Positions 1-10,884 of a stretch of 64,000 bases of DNA are shown piece after piece (the stretch's first letter is position 1; each line of letters opens with the position of its first letter). The translations under genes and the position numbers were made by a program. The notes under the pieces were generated by a model. It was not told where the DNA came from and did no database searches. It saw nothing but the letters and a program-made list of their open reading frames with translations. The DNA is from Paramecium pentaurelia (taxonomy: Eukaryota > Ciliophora > Oligohymenophorea > Peniculida > Parameciidae), in assembly GCA_905183005.1 (NCBI GenBank), contig CAJJDO010000089.1:80657-144656 (forward strand). The letters run 5' to 3'.

Positions 1-2
1 AT

Positions 3-209
3 ATAAATTAAAAAAGTATTCTTGTCTGTAAGAATGGAGAATATGTCAATTTGATTACGAAAAAAGAAAATGGAGAATTTCTAACTGAATAATCTATTCA
101 TTTTGAAGTTGATGATTTATATGGAACAATGAGTGATGACGGAGTGTATTTGATCACATGGGATAATAAATCAAAGTAAATACAAATAAGGAGATGTAAA
201 GAATAATGA
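3..209 (+). CDS. C-terminal fragment, WD40-like protein (5' end outside window)
   Basis: With TGA-only stops, an open frame runs from the window edge to TGA at 207-209, giving about 68 residues with balanced composition (Gly, Asp, Glu, Trp), unlike the AT-rich sequence after it. The end contains Asp-Gly-Val-Tyr-Leu-Ile-Thr-Trp-Asp, the feel of a last beta-propeller blade, so a WD40-type protein is a guess. No intron is needed in the visible part. The start and most of the gene lie to the left, so function cannot be assigned. Confidence 0.6.
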
Positions 210-636
210 GGAATATATATTTATAAATTATCAATTTTATTTTATAAAATGCCAAGTTTTAAGAATTATCTTTAAATATATATATTTGAATGAATTGAAT
301 TTAAATATGATCAAACAATAGTGATTAATTTTTGAAAACAGCATATTAAAGTAGAAATAACAATTATTAATTAAAATAAGTATCAAGTAATAAATTTGAC
401 TTTTATAATCTGCTTAATTACATTAGAAATGTAGATTATAATTTAAATTAATAATAATAAAAATAATCAAATTGTTTTTAAACAAGAAAAATACTAAATT
501 ATATTGGCTTAGCTTTTTTTAATTTTCCTTCTTTTTGATTTGAATATAATTTTATGCCTAAAATAATAAGCTAATTATTATATATTATGTTTATTTTTTA
601 ACAATTGATTAAAGATCTTCTGATGAATATTATAAA
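210..636. other. AT-rich stretch, no gene seen
   Basis: Between the 3' end of the first gene and the long repeat. Short TGA-free frames exist on both strands but none has convincing composition or a splice-consistent extension. With TGA as the only stop, frames of 50-100 codons are expected by chance here. Confidence 0.5.
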
Positions 637-2145
637 TACATATTTTTTAGAAGAAAATTTAAATTGTGATTCATTCAATTGTTACAAATGGATTGGATCA
701 TTATCAACTTCTATTGTAATTTTTAATATAAGAAATTATAGCGATTATTGACAATTAGTATATTACAACTTAACATAAATTTCTAACAACCACAGAATCT
801 AAAATAAGCATCAAATAGAATTTTATATTTCTACTTCATCATTTCTATAAAATTAAGATACCATTTAATATTTATCTATTCTTTTTCTTTAATTTCTATG
901 ATTGAAAATTGATTTTAGTTAAAAACTACTTTTAATTCCTTTATTTCTATTGGCTTTAGTTGATATTCTAACTAGTAAGGAACTTTGGTTGTCATCCTAA
1001 TTGTTTATTCTTAGAATTTTTACTTTAAATTTATAAAGTGAAGAATCCCTAAGTAAATATTCAAAATTAGTTATTTGAATTTGAGATTATCAAATGCTAA
1101 TTTCAGGGATCTTTATAATAAATTAGCACCAATAATAAGGAAATATATAATTAATGAATATTTTATTTTATTAATCCCCAATATTTTATAATTAGAATTG
1201 AATAAATTTCTTAAGTTCATATAAAAACAAAGCCTAACAATAAATCAAATAGGAGTCTCTATTAGTTAAAATTTGATTTTAAATTACATTTACACAAAAT
1301 TCTTTATTGAGTATTCAAAATCTATATATTGAAGGCTTGAAAATTAATTTTTTTTATTAATATCAAATTATTAAAAATGAAACTTATTAATAAATCAAAA
1401 ACTATTAAAAATCAATAAATAATTTCTTGAATAGGTTTAATCATATTTCACATAAAATTGTCTATTTAATATAAATTATATGAAATTTAAATCTAAAGAA
1501 TGAAGAATTATTTTATAATAAAAAACAAAATGTCTAGTGCGTTAATTATGAGAATTTTATTTTTAAAAAGTTGCTTGACTTTTTAATTATAATAAGGACT
1601 TTATTCTTTCAAGTAAAATGCCACATTTCTGTTATTTTTATTTGATAACCAGATGAGTTATATATCCTATTATCTAACATGTAATTTAGATCACCTTCCT
1701 AATCATTTTGATCTAATTGATATAAAGTTAGCAATGAACGCTTTGACATAAATTTATTTGAGAATTATGTATATCTCTTCTTTAATTAATCAAATCATTA
1801 GGCTTGGATGTATAAGTTTGCTTACCTGTTTCACTATTGATAAGGTTCCTTTTCCCAATATAAACTATCAGTATATTCATTTTGATTTCCTTTGAAAAAA
1901 CATTTAAAATAATAAGGACATCACATTTACCATATTACTATTAGTATTAAACATATTAGATTTTAGTTACAACATAATTATTCCAAAAATATTAAAGTCG
2001 AAATCAAGTTTGATTTCGTATTAACTGATAAACTAGAATATTTGAGATATAGAGTTATAGAATTGATAGAAATTTATTAAAATTATGATAACTTACAAAT
2101 TGAAAAAAAAAGTAATAAAAGAAAAATGAAAAGTATATCCTGCTA
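637..2145. repeat. 1,509-bp direct repeat, copy 1
   Basis: Begins tacatattttttagaag and ends tcctgcta, directly followed by an N at 2146. The same 1,509 bp start again at 2147. By eye the only difference is G at 1736 against A at 3246. Near-identity of two adjacent copies joined by an N points to a contig-end overlap placed twice by scaffolding, though a very recent tandem duplication is possible. The minus strand carries a TGA-free frame (about 1324 to 675, with an internal ATG at 995) with faint leucine-rich-repeat character. It lacks a clear start and such frames arise by chance, so it is not called as a gene. Confidence 0.9.
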
Positions 2146-2146
2146 N
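2146..2146. other. Single N: probable scaffold join
   Basis: The only ambiguous base in the window sits exactly between the two copies of the 1,509-bp repeat, as expected where two overlapping contigs were joined without merging. Confidence 0.85.
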
Positions 2147-3655
2147 TACATATTTTTTAGAAGAAAATTTAAATTGTGATTCATTCAATTGTTACAAATG
2201 GATTGGATCATTATCAACTTCTATTGTAATTTTTAATATAAGAAATTATAGCGATTATTGACAATTAGTATATTACAACTTAACATAAATTTCTAACAAC
2301 CACAGAATCTAAAATAAGCATCAAATAGAATTTTATATTTCTACTTCATCATTTCTATAAAATTAAGATACCATTTAATATTTATCTATTCTTTTTCTTT
2401 AATTTCTATGATTGAAAATTGATTTTAGTTAAAAACTACTTTTAATTCCTTTATTTCTATTGGCTTTAGTTGATATTCTAACTAGTAAGGAACTTTGGTT
2501 GTCATCCTAATTGTTTATTCTTAGAATTTTTACTTTAAATTTATAAAGTGAAGAATCCCTAAGTAAATATTCAAAATTAGTTATTTGAATTTGAGATTAT
2601 CAAATGCTAATTTCAGGGATCTTTATAATAAATTAGCACCAATAATAAGGAAATATATAATTAATGAATATTTTATTTTATTAATCCCCAATATTTTATA
2701 ATTAGAATTGAATAAATTTCTTAAGTTCATATAAAAACAAAGCCTAACAATAAATCAAATAGGAGTCTCTATTAGTTAAAATTTGATTTTAAATTACATT
2801 TACACAAAATTCTTTATTGAGTATTCAAAATCTATATATTGAAGGCTTGAAAATTAATTTTTTTTATTAATATCAAATTATTAAAAATGAAACTTATTAA
2901 TAAATCAAAAACTATTAAAAATCAATAAATAATTTCTTGAATAGGTTTAATCATATTTCACATAAAATTGTCTATTTAATATAAATTATATGAAATTTAA
3001 ATCTAAAGAATGAAGAATTATTTTATAATAAAAAACAAAATGTCTAGTGCGTTAATTATGAGAATTTTATTTTTAAAAAGTTGCTTGACTTTTTAATTAT
3101 AATAAGGACTTTATTCTTTCAAGTAAAATGCCACATTTCTGTTATTTTTATTTGATAACCAGATGAGTTATATATCCTATTATCTAACATGTAATTTAGA
3201 TCACCTTCCTAATCATTTTGATCTAATTGATATAAAGTTAGCAATAAACGCTTTGACATAAATTTATTTGAGAATTATGTATATCTCTTCTTTAATTAAT
3301 CAAATCATTAGGCTTGGATGTATAAGTTTGCTTACCTGTTTCACTATTGATAAGGTTCCTTTTCCCAATATAAACTATCAGTATATTCATTTTGATTTCC
3401 TTTGAAAAAACATTTAAAATAATAAGGACATCACATTTACCATATTACTATTAGTATTAAACATATTAGATTTTAGTTACAACATAATTATTCCAAAAAT
3501 ATTAAAGTCGAAATCAAGTTTGATTTCGTATTAACTGATAAACTAGAATATTTGAGATATAGAGTTATAGAATTGATAGAAATTTATTAAAATTATGATA
3601 ACTTACAAATTGAAAAAAAAAGTAATAAAAGAAAAATGAAAAGTATATCCTGCTA
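2147..3655. repeat. 1,509-bp direct repeat, copy 2
   Basis: Second copy of the sequence at 637-2145, ending tcctgcta before unique sequence resumes at 3656. The minus-strand open frame recurs at about 2834 to 2185. The only difference seen is A at 3246 for G at 1736. Confidence 0.9.
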
Positions 3656-3759
3656 TTCAAAGCAATAAAGATTTTTGTTACCACTTCACCCTTTAATAAA
3701 AGGGGTCAATTCATATTCAAACTTTTGAATTTTTTAAATAAAAAAAAAAATTGATAGTC

Positions 3760-4400
3760 TCAAATAAAATATAATTCACTTAAATTTCTATAACAATAGT
3801 ATGAATTTAAAATATATAATTATATGTAGATATTTAAATTACTTTAATTTGATGTGAATTAATGAAAATTAATACTCAGTGTTATAACATTTAGCTTCAA
3901 ACTCATAATCTTTAAATGTATATTTTCTATCTCATAATGAAGTCTAAACTAGTAATAAAAGTTGTCTGCATATTAAGAAACAATTACATCTTAATTATTT
4001 TCATTTTATCTGAAAATAGTTTTGATAAACAAAATGATCTTTAGCTATATTATGTATAGAATTATCATAATAAACTATGTGTCCTAGAGATTGTTATAAT
4101 ATCTGATTTTTTATTCTGAATCTTTTAGATACATATATTAAATATTACATATCCTCACTTTTTACAATTTTCATACATGATTTTTATCAATTTAGATATT
4201 TATTTTATCGGTTAAGTACTTAAAGAATGAATTGATCAAGTAATAAATAATCTTAGCTCATACTGAAATTTCATGATTAATCCCTTCCATTAACATTACT
4301 TTTTTCCCCGTCTTTTGAGTATGATATTATTTAATTCTTTCTTCTGCAATATACTACTTTAATTTATTTAAAAAGATTACTTTAAAAAAATTTCTATTAT
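3760..4400 (-). pseudogene. Possible decayed gene fragment
   Basis: On the minus strand two overlapping frames look coding. One covers about 4190-4015 and another about 4170-3760, reaching a TGA whose complement is at 3760-3762. Several in-frame TGAs interrupt the upstream part. Candidate short introns do not give one continuous frame, so a decayed gene or chance open frames both fit. No family was recognised. Confidence 0.22.
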
Positions 4401-5170
4401 ATTGAAAGAATAGTAAGAATTAAAAAAATAATATTGGCATAACAGATATTAAGTGAAATAGAATAATCATAGAAAATTACATTTTATTTGATATATCTTA
4501 TCTTTATTAAGTAAAATATCTTCCAATATTAAAAAAATTAAAAAACGAAAGAAAAAATTGTTTAATTAAAATCAAATCTCTTCAAGAACCATATCATTTT
4601 ATTAATATATTACTTTAAAATTATTTTTATATTGATAATTATTATCATAGATTTATAATTAAGAATTTTATTCTGTAGTCAATATAATAAGAACAAAGAA
4701 AGAATTTTATATTTATTTATCATCATAGTCCTTATAAAAGAAATAGTCCCATAATTACTATTGGTTCAAATCTTAAAAATCTCCAAATATATTAATATTC
4801 AATTAAATGTATATTTTTAATAAACTTGATTATATTTTAAGTAATTAAATAATATTAAGTTTTAATAAATTTTAATGATTCTTTATGATTTTTAAAGTAG
4901 TCATCAAATAGGGATTTAAATTAAAATATTTCGTAATTTATAATCATTTTTAATCTTATTTTAAATTGATATAAAGGATTTCAAGATAATTTTTGTTCCT
5001 TAAAATTTAATTTCTTTAATGTAAAATTCTATTAAATTAGTTTTTCTATTCTTTTTAAAAATTTATGAAAATTATAATAAATTACTTTAGATTTGTTAAT
5101 ACATAACATATAAAATAGATGAAAGTAATATTAAATACAAAAATATTTTATAAATTTATTATTGTAAAAA
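4401..5170. other. AT-rich intergenic stretch
   Basis: Downstream of the WD40-like gene at 5171-6259. Very AT-rich with no frame of convincing composition on either strand and no recognised RNA gene or mobile element. Confidence 0.45.
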
Positions 5171-6259
5171 TCATTAAATGCCATAAGATTTTTGCCTTAA
5201 TTATAATCTTTTATTAATGCAAAAACATCTTAATATTGTCCTAAATTGATTCATCATTATAATTAAATCTCCATAGATTTAAAATATAAATTATTCATCT
5301 AAATATTGAGAGTCAAATTATATTCTCTTTTATATAATTTACCCTCTTATAATATCGAAACTACTATATACATAAAGATTTTGTTAAAATTCTTATTTTT
5401 TAATTTAATATAATCCATTTGCATCCTAAAATATTTGTTAAGTTCCATTATCAGTTTCTCCTTTTCGAATGATTTTCCCATTTCTCAATTGTCGAGTAAA
5501 ATATTTTTTTGATACAAAAGCATCCATTTCCACCAGAATGCTATTCTAAATCAAAATTTCAGGTTTATTTGATTAAACCATAACTTTTCTAGAATTTACT
5601 ACTTTTTCATTAATTCTTAATATTATAAATTGAAATTAAGATTTAATAATTAACTCATAATTATGATCTAGAACTTAAAAATATTTAATATCTTCATTAA
5701 ATTAAGTAGATAATATTTATTTTTCATTCCACTTGCCATTCTCTAAGGTAAGTTAAATGAAATTCCCATCCTTTTAGATATATAAATTATTGTTGATATC
5801 AAATGTAAATAATTTTAGATTTTATTAAAAGTAATCTATTATAAACTCTTTTTAATTTTTAATATCTATAATTACAATTTCTTACCCTCCATAACACATT
5901 AAGAAGTTTGAATCCTAAGAGTATTTTGTATATATCTTAAACTAAGCAGAGCATTTTATATAAGCTTAAAATATTATCTACCATGTATTAATATCAAAAA
6001 TCTTGATTCTCTGCTTCTTTATCTTTGATTTATTATTCTTTGGACAATTTATAATTTAACCACAAAACTTATTCACCAACATAGATAAATAAATCTAATT
6101 TGGAGACAAACAAATGTTAATAATATTTAAATATTATTTTACTTAGTAGTAGTTGTTACTTTATTTTCTATTAATAAATTTTCACACGACTTACTGTTCC
6201 TCAAGCTTATATTCACCAATTAATATTGCTTCATTTACCATTATTGATTATTAAATCAT
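5171..6259 (-). CDS. Hypothetical protein, WD40-like
   Basis: A 353-residue model. The ATG is at 6259, one 27-nt intron lies at 6168-6194 (gtaag...taatag) and the TGA is at 5171-5173. The intron removes an in-frame TGA and joins two clearly coding frames. The protein has repeated beta-strand-like segments such as Asp-Ser-Asn-Phe-Leu-Met-Cys-Tyr-Gly-Gly and Ile-Lys-Ile-Phe-Asp-Ile-Asn-Thr-Trp, typical of a divergent beta-propeller, but no canonical WD pairs, so the fold is an inference. A second Met at about residue 7 is a possible alternative start. About 1 kb separates it from the VWA gene upstream on the same strand. Confidence 0.7.
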
Positions 6260-7277
6260 TCTGATCACTATTTATTAGAAATTTTAATATATGTTAATTT
6301 ATACATTATGGATTTTAAAACCTAAAATGAATTTAAGAAATCCTTATGCAAATAATAAAGAAATCGAAATTGAATACTTAACTAAATTATTTGACTTTTT
6401 GTAATTAGAAAAATATTATTGATAATTATTAGTTAATTTGATAGAAACTGATTTACGATAATTCATAAATATAAAATTATGGGAAGATAGATAAATCAAT
6501 CATAGTATATTTTTAATTATTCAAAAATAAATTGAAGAAAAATAAAGTATTATTTGCAAATCAAGTATTGTTTCTATAAGTTATTATGAATATTTTATTT
6601 TTATTATTTTTTGAAATTTAGAATTAAAAATGTTCTTCAATCAATTTCAAAGCCCTAAAATATTCATAATTTAAATCAATTAAAATGATTTTGATTGACT
6701 TCAATATTTAAGATATGAATAAATTTAAAGATTTATACCTTTAATAATCAAAAATTTTATTACTCATTAGTTATGTCAATAATCCTTAATAATCATTCAG
6801 CCTTAGATGAGATTCTATATGGTTTCTTAAAAGAGGAAATTTTATCCAACTTGAAATTTAACCTGTTTTCAATAGATTAATCTCTTCTTGTATATATATT
6901 TTATGTTATTTATTTGAATTGTCTGCAATTTTGGAGTATTCTACTAAACAAATGTATAAATGATATATCTTTAATACATAAAGCAACTTACTTGAAAACT
7001 AGAAATTTGTTGACCTATATGGGAGATTGTTGAGAATGTTTGGTCTCTATACTATAAAAATAAATAAAGATCATAAGGTAATTTGAGATTTACAATTAAA
7101 TTTATAATTAAGTATTCTAATACGGTTCAACGGAAATGCTTAATAAATTATAGATGGATATGAAATCTATTGAGACTTACTTATTTTCGAATTATAGCTA
7201 ATTATTAGAAAAATATATCAGAGTATGAATAAATAATTGATTTGATTATCATAATAAATTTATATTTCTCAAATTAT
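6260..7277. other. 1-kb gap with broken coding-like frames
   Basis: The plus strand has coding-like pieces from about 6330 to 7250, including one frame interrupted by a single TGA at 7031-7033. An equally long TGA-free frame runs on the opposite strand, ending near 6796. No set of short introns gave one continuous model on either strand. It is either a decayed gene (plus strand slightly favoured by G over C content) or chance open sequence. Confidence 0.35.
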
Positions 7278-8974
7278 TCATTTTGGTTGTTATTTGGATC
7301 CTGGAAAATTAATTTAGGGAGGTTTGTTAATTTAGACAAATTGCATCATTTGATTTTAACAAAAATTTTAATTTTAAGCTGGAATCTACTATTATATTTG
7401 TAGTCCATTATAAAATTATGAATTGATTCCTTTTTATTAGTAATTGTTATTAACCATCTAAATCATTTAAGCCCTACCATAATCAACATACTCTTTTTTT
7501 TGAGAAGCTGATAATGCTTATTCCAAATCCTGAATAATACCTTAACATTCATTTGAAGCAGCTACTTTTTCTTTACTTTTAATTTGTATCAGGATATTCT
7601 TGATCAAAGTTAGAGCTTTATCATTTTAATTGCTCTCACATAGTTATCTAGCAGAATTGATTACATCTGTTCCTTTGACTCTGAAATATTAGCATTATAC
7701 ATCTATATCATCTTCATTTTAATTAAGTTCATCATTTTCATTAAGAATAACTAATTCAAGAATGTCTTGTTTTTAAATCACCTATTTACTTTAAGGGTCA
7801 GTAATTGTAAGTTAAGCTTCTAATACATTTACATTTCTTTAATTGTCATTAATTTAAAAATTAATTTATGGGAGCATTAATTCAAATACATAATCTTTTC
7901 TTGTACCACAAGCTAATTATGGTACTAGGATTTAATATTTAGCTTCGTTTTAATTCCACATAGTACCAAAGGTCTTAGATATTTTAACATCTTAAAAAGG
8001 AGGTTAAGATGTAATTTATAATTAAATTTATATTTTTTCACCAATTACTGATACTAATTCACCCAAAGCATCTACAAAAAATTCATCCAATAAATTTATT
8101 TCCTAAACAAAATAGAAGCTACCGTCTTTGAGATTACTGATTGATGTCATCATTTTAGCATCATTATCTTTACCAAATCCAAAGGTATGTAAAGTGAAAA
8201 CTTCTTCAACTTAATTTATTTGTTATTTAATATTAGTAAAAGCTTAATCGTCTTGACCATCTGATAATAAAAATATAGAAGTAACATTATTTCTATATTT
8301 TCTATCTTTCAATTGTTAAAAAGCAATTTAGGTTGCACTAGATATATCAGTATTTCCAGTTGCATTAATTCCTTTGATTTTTTCTTCAAAATATCCCCTA
8401 TTTTCCTCAGTTATACATTTTAAAGGAGTTATTCTTTCTGCACAATGATTAAAAATAATCAATTATAACCTATCCTTTGCTCCTAAAAAATTAAGTAAAA
8501 CCATTAATGTTTATCTGACCATCTCAATTTTCTCACCCATCATACTACCACTTTTATCGATTAAACAAATCTTATTATAAATATATATTTTACCAAATCT
8601 ACTCCAACTCTATTACTCAAATCATTTGCTTCAATATAGTTTTCTTTTGCTTTAAGACTTATCATAGCAGGAATGTATTAATCCTTGACACTGGAAGATT
8701 TTTAAATTTTATTAAGTGCTCTAATTTCAAAAGATAGATCTTTGTTTAGATCATATTTTTTAGCTGCTTCTTTTACTTCTTCTTTCGAAGGATTAATGAA
8801 TTCATCATCTTCCATGGGTTTCATATCTGATTCTTGTTTCTCATTATTTGATTATACACTCGGTTATTGTTAGAATTATTAAAGTTAAATCGAAAGAATT
8901 TTTGGAAAGAATTATGGCTAAGTCTTTACTTGTTACCCCTGGTTTAGGGTTTATTAAATATTTATTTGATCCAT
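7278..8974 (-). CDS. VWA-domain protein
   Basis: A 557-residue model: ATG at 8974, one 23-nt intron at 8571-8593, TGA at 7278-7280. After a Gln-rich leader, a von Willebrand factor A domain covers roughly residues 120-310. It has the MIDAS metal-binding motif Asp-Lys-Ser-Gly-Ser-Met near residue 130, a Thr-Gly-Asn-Thr-Asp segment and Leu-Leu-Ser-Asp-Gly-Gln. The intron falls just before the first MIDAS strand, and splicing restores the motif. The C-terminal half ends in a Gln/Asn-rich tail. No signal peptide or membrane segment is seen, so it is likely cytosolic. VWA domains bind protein partners through a divalent metal; the partner is unknown. The 5' coding sequence contains a telomere-like ccctaaacc, here just codons. 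Confidence 0.88.
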
Positions 8975-9276
8975 ATTTATTGTAATTTAATATAAGTAAA
9001 TAAAGATATATAATTACAATTTATATATCTTGTATATAATTCTATTAAACTAATTTAATAATAATTCTATTAATAATTATTTAATATTCTTTAATAGAAT
9101 GAATTTTTGTTGATGTAATTAAAATTTTTATGATTTAAAAAGTGGGGCTGTTTCAATTAGAAGATATCTAAATATAATATAAATTATATAAATTTATTCT
9201 TTAAAAATTTACATTCATAATAATTTTATAATTTCTAAATTTAGTTAAAACAATTATATTAATTAATTTTTTTAAA
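8975..9276. other. Divergent intergenic region
   Basis: About 300 bp upstream of both the VWA gene (minus) and the small plus-strand ORF at 9277. Extremely AT-rich; promoters for either gene would lie here but no element is recognisable. Confidence 0.4.
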
Positions 9277-9691
9277 ATGGACAAGATCTTATAATTAATA
9301 ATTCAACACTCTCAAGATAAAGTATAAATTCTTTATAGGGGTCTTAAAATTAATTTATTCTCTTGAATCCCTTAACTATTTGAAGATGACTGGTATAATT
9401 TAGAGAATAAATCTTGTTTATCAATTGCTGATTTGAGAAATATCTATATAAATTATGGATTTCTATAATTATGTATTTATTCTAAAATTGATGAAGGCAA
9501 TTAAAAGGTCAGGATCAACCAAGAATAGAAAGTGTTGCAAGATTTGCAAGATTTGCAAAATTATATTGTGAAAATAAAATAGAATTATAGTATTAGTAAG
9601 TGTGTATAAATGATATTTTAATATAGTGGAAAAAAAATATGATATTCGATTAAATTATAAGTTTAGTTTTTCAAATAAAACATTAAGTTGA
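9277..9691 (+). CDS. Small hypothetical protein, needs unusual introns
   Basis: The ATG at 9277 opens a frame interrupted once by TGA at 9364-9366, after which the same frame continues with good coding character. Removing a 45-nt GT-AG segment (9341-9385) deletes the TGA and keeps the frame; a 25-nt intron at 9602-9626 then leads to TGA at 9689-9691, giving 114 residues. The 45-nt intron is longer than others here and starts GTC, so the gene may instead be broken by a point nonsense mutation. The protein is Gln-rich and helical in its second half. No family was recognised. Confidence 0.4.
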
Positions 9692-9738
9692 AGTTAATTA
9701 TTCTTCATCTTAACTAGATTATTGAATAATTTTAAAGT

Positions 9739-10086
9739 TCAAAAATATTGCTAATATGCTGAAATCCTTCCAAATAAATAAGCATTTATTTTATTATATT
9801 ATATTGTTTATAGAACATTAAAATTTTTCAAGTTAAAAACTTATAATTAAGAATAAAATATTAATAAGTTAATAAAATAAAGTACCTCTAAATTATATAT
9901 CTCTTCCATGCCACTAGTTTTCTTAAGATCCCCCACTTGTTTTTCCAATAAATATATAATTGGTAAGTACTTATTGATAAGTAAGAGCACTTGGCATTTA
10001 GGTAAGAATATTTATTTTTATGAAATAAACTTTTTTGGAAGTAGATTTTTTAATTTAGAATAGAATATTTTAGAGTTTTTATTCAT
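9739..10086 (-). CDS. Small ORF, uncertain
   Basis: Intronless 115-residue frame from ATG at 10086 to TGA at 9739-9741 on the minus strand. The middle is purine-rich and coding-like (Lys-Gln-Val-Gly-Asp-Leu-Lys-Lys) and the end is hydrophobic. Frames of this length occur by chance when only TGA stops translation, so it may be a fragment or spurious. It is convergent with the plus-strand ORF ending at 9691. Confidence 0.3.
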
Positions 10087-10375
10087 AAATTATGCTTAAA
10101 AAATGTTCTCAGTAAGCTAAATACATCAATATACCATAAAAACTAAGTATTGGTGATATTATTATGTTTTGAATGTACATTATCAAGTTCATCACTTTTT
10201 AATATGAAGGCCATAATTTGGATGATTTACAGATAAATTAATGATAACTATATTTCATTTGTTAAGTTATTTAAAATGTTATCACAATAAGTCTATAAAT
10301 AATTAATAATTTATCAAGAGAATAAAGAGTAGAAGAAATAATTTGTCTAAATAAAAGAAAATGAAAATTAATATT

Positions 10376-10884
10376 AAAAAGAGATTTAAGATTCAATATG
10401 TTTCTTTATTTTGTATTTCATATTATTTTAAATGAGAAGAAGAAAAAATAAATGAAAATGTAATATAATAAAGAAGAATCAAGTTATCATCAATAGATAT
10501 TAATAAACAGAAGTCAACCTAACATTCCTGTGGAAAGTCATCAAAAAATCATTCATAGAAAAGCAGTTGATTAAACTCAATTTCCTTAAAAATTAAATAT
10601 TAGTATTCAAAAATTATATTGTTGTTGAAAATAAACCCTTAATTGAATAGGATGTATATTTTATAAATTAATCATTATCTTTTAATGCTAGCCTACTTGA
10701 AGGTAATTTATTTTATCCTTACTTAACATAATTTGTAAAAATTATTATCGAATATAAAAAATATAATATCAAAAGAGTACAATTAAAATTGTTTAATATG
10801 ACCAACAAAAAAATATATTTATATTTATAGAAGCTTCATAAATTTGTAGAATGTTTTATTAATAAAATTTTCAATCAATTTTGA
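10376..10884 (+). CDS. Possible gene converging on the DUF4215 gene
   Basis: Coding-like frames run on the plus strand to TGA at 10882-10884. The second half is the better part, with Asn-Lys-Pro-Leu-Ile-Glu-Gln-Asp-Val-Tyr and later Phe-Asn-Ala-Ser-Leu-Leu-Glu-Gly-Asn. Two non-standard introns (a 25-nt GTC...AAG near 10516 and a longer one near 10400) would be needed to connect a start codon. Its end would overlap the end of the minus-strand gene at 10871 by 14 nt. It may be a fragment or a false call. No family was recognised. Confidence 0.28.

Noticed and set aside
7031..7033. TGA as a possible recoded (selenocysteine or readthrough) codon
   Set aside because: The surrounding frame is not secure, no conserved family supports it, and other broken frames nearby make decay simpler.
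8930..8960. Telomere-like ggtttagggttta
   Set aside because: A single unit inside the N-terminal coding region of the VWA gene, and not the G3T3/G4T2 repeat expected for Paramecium telomeres.
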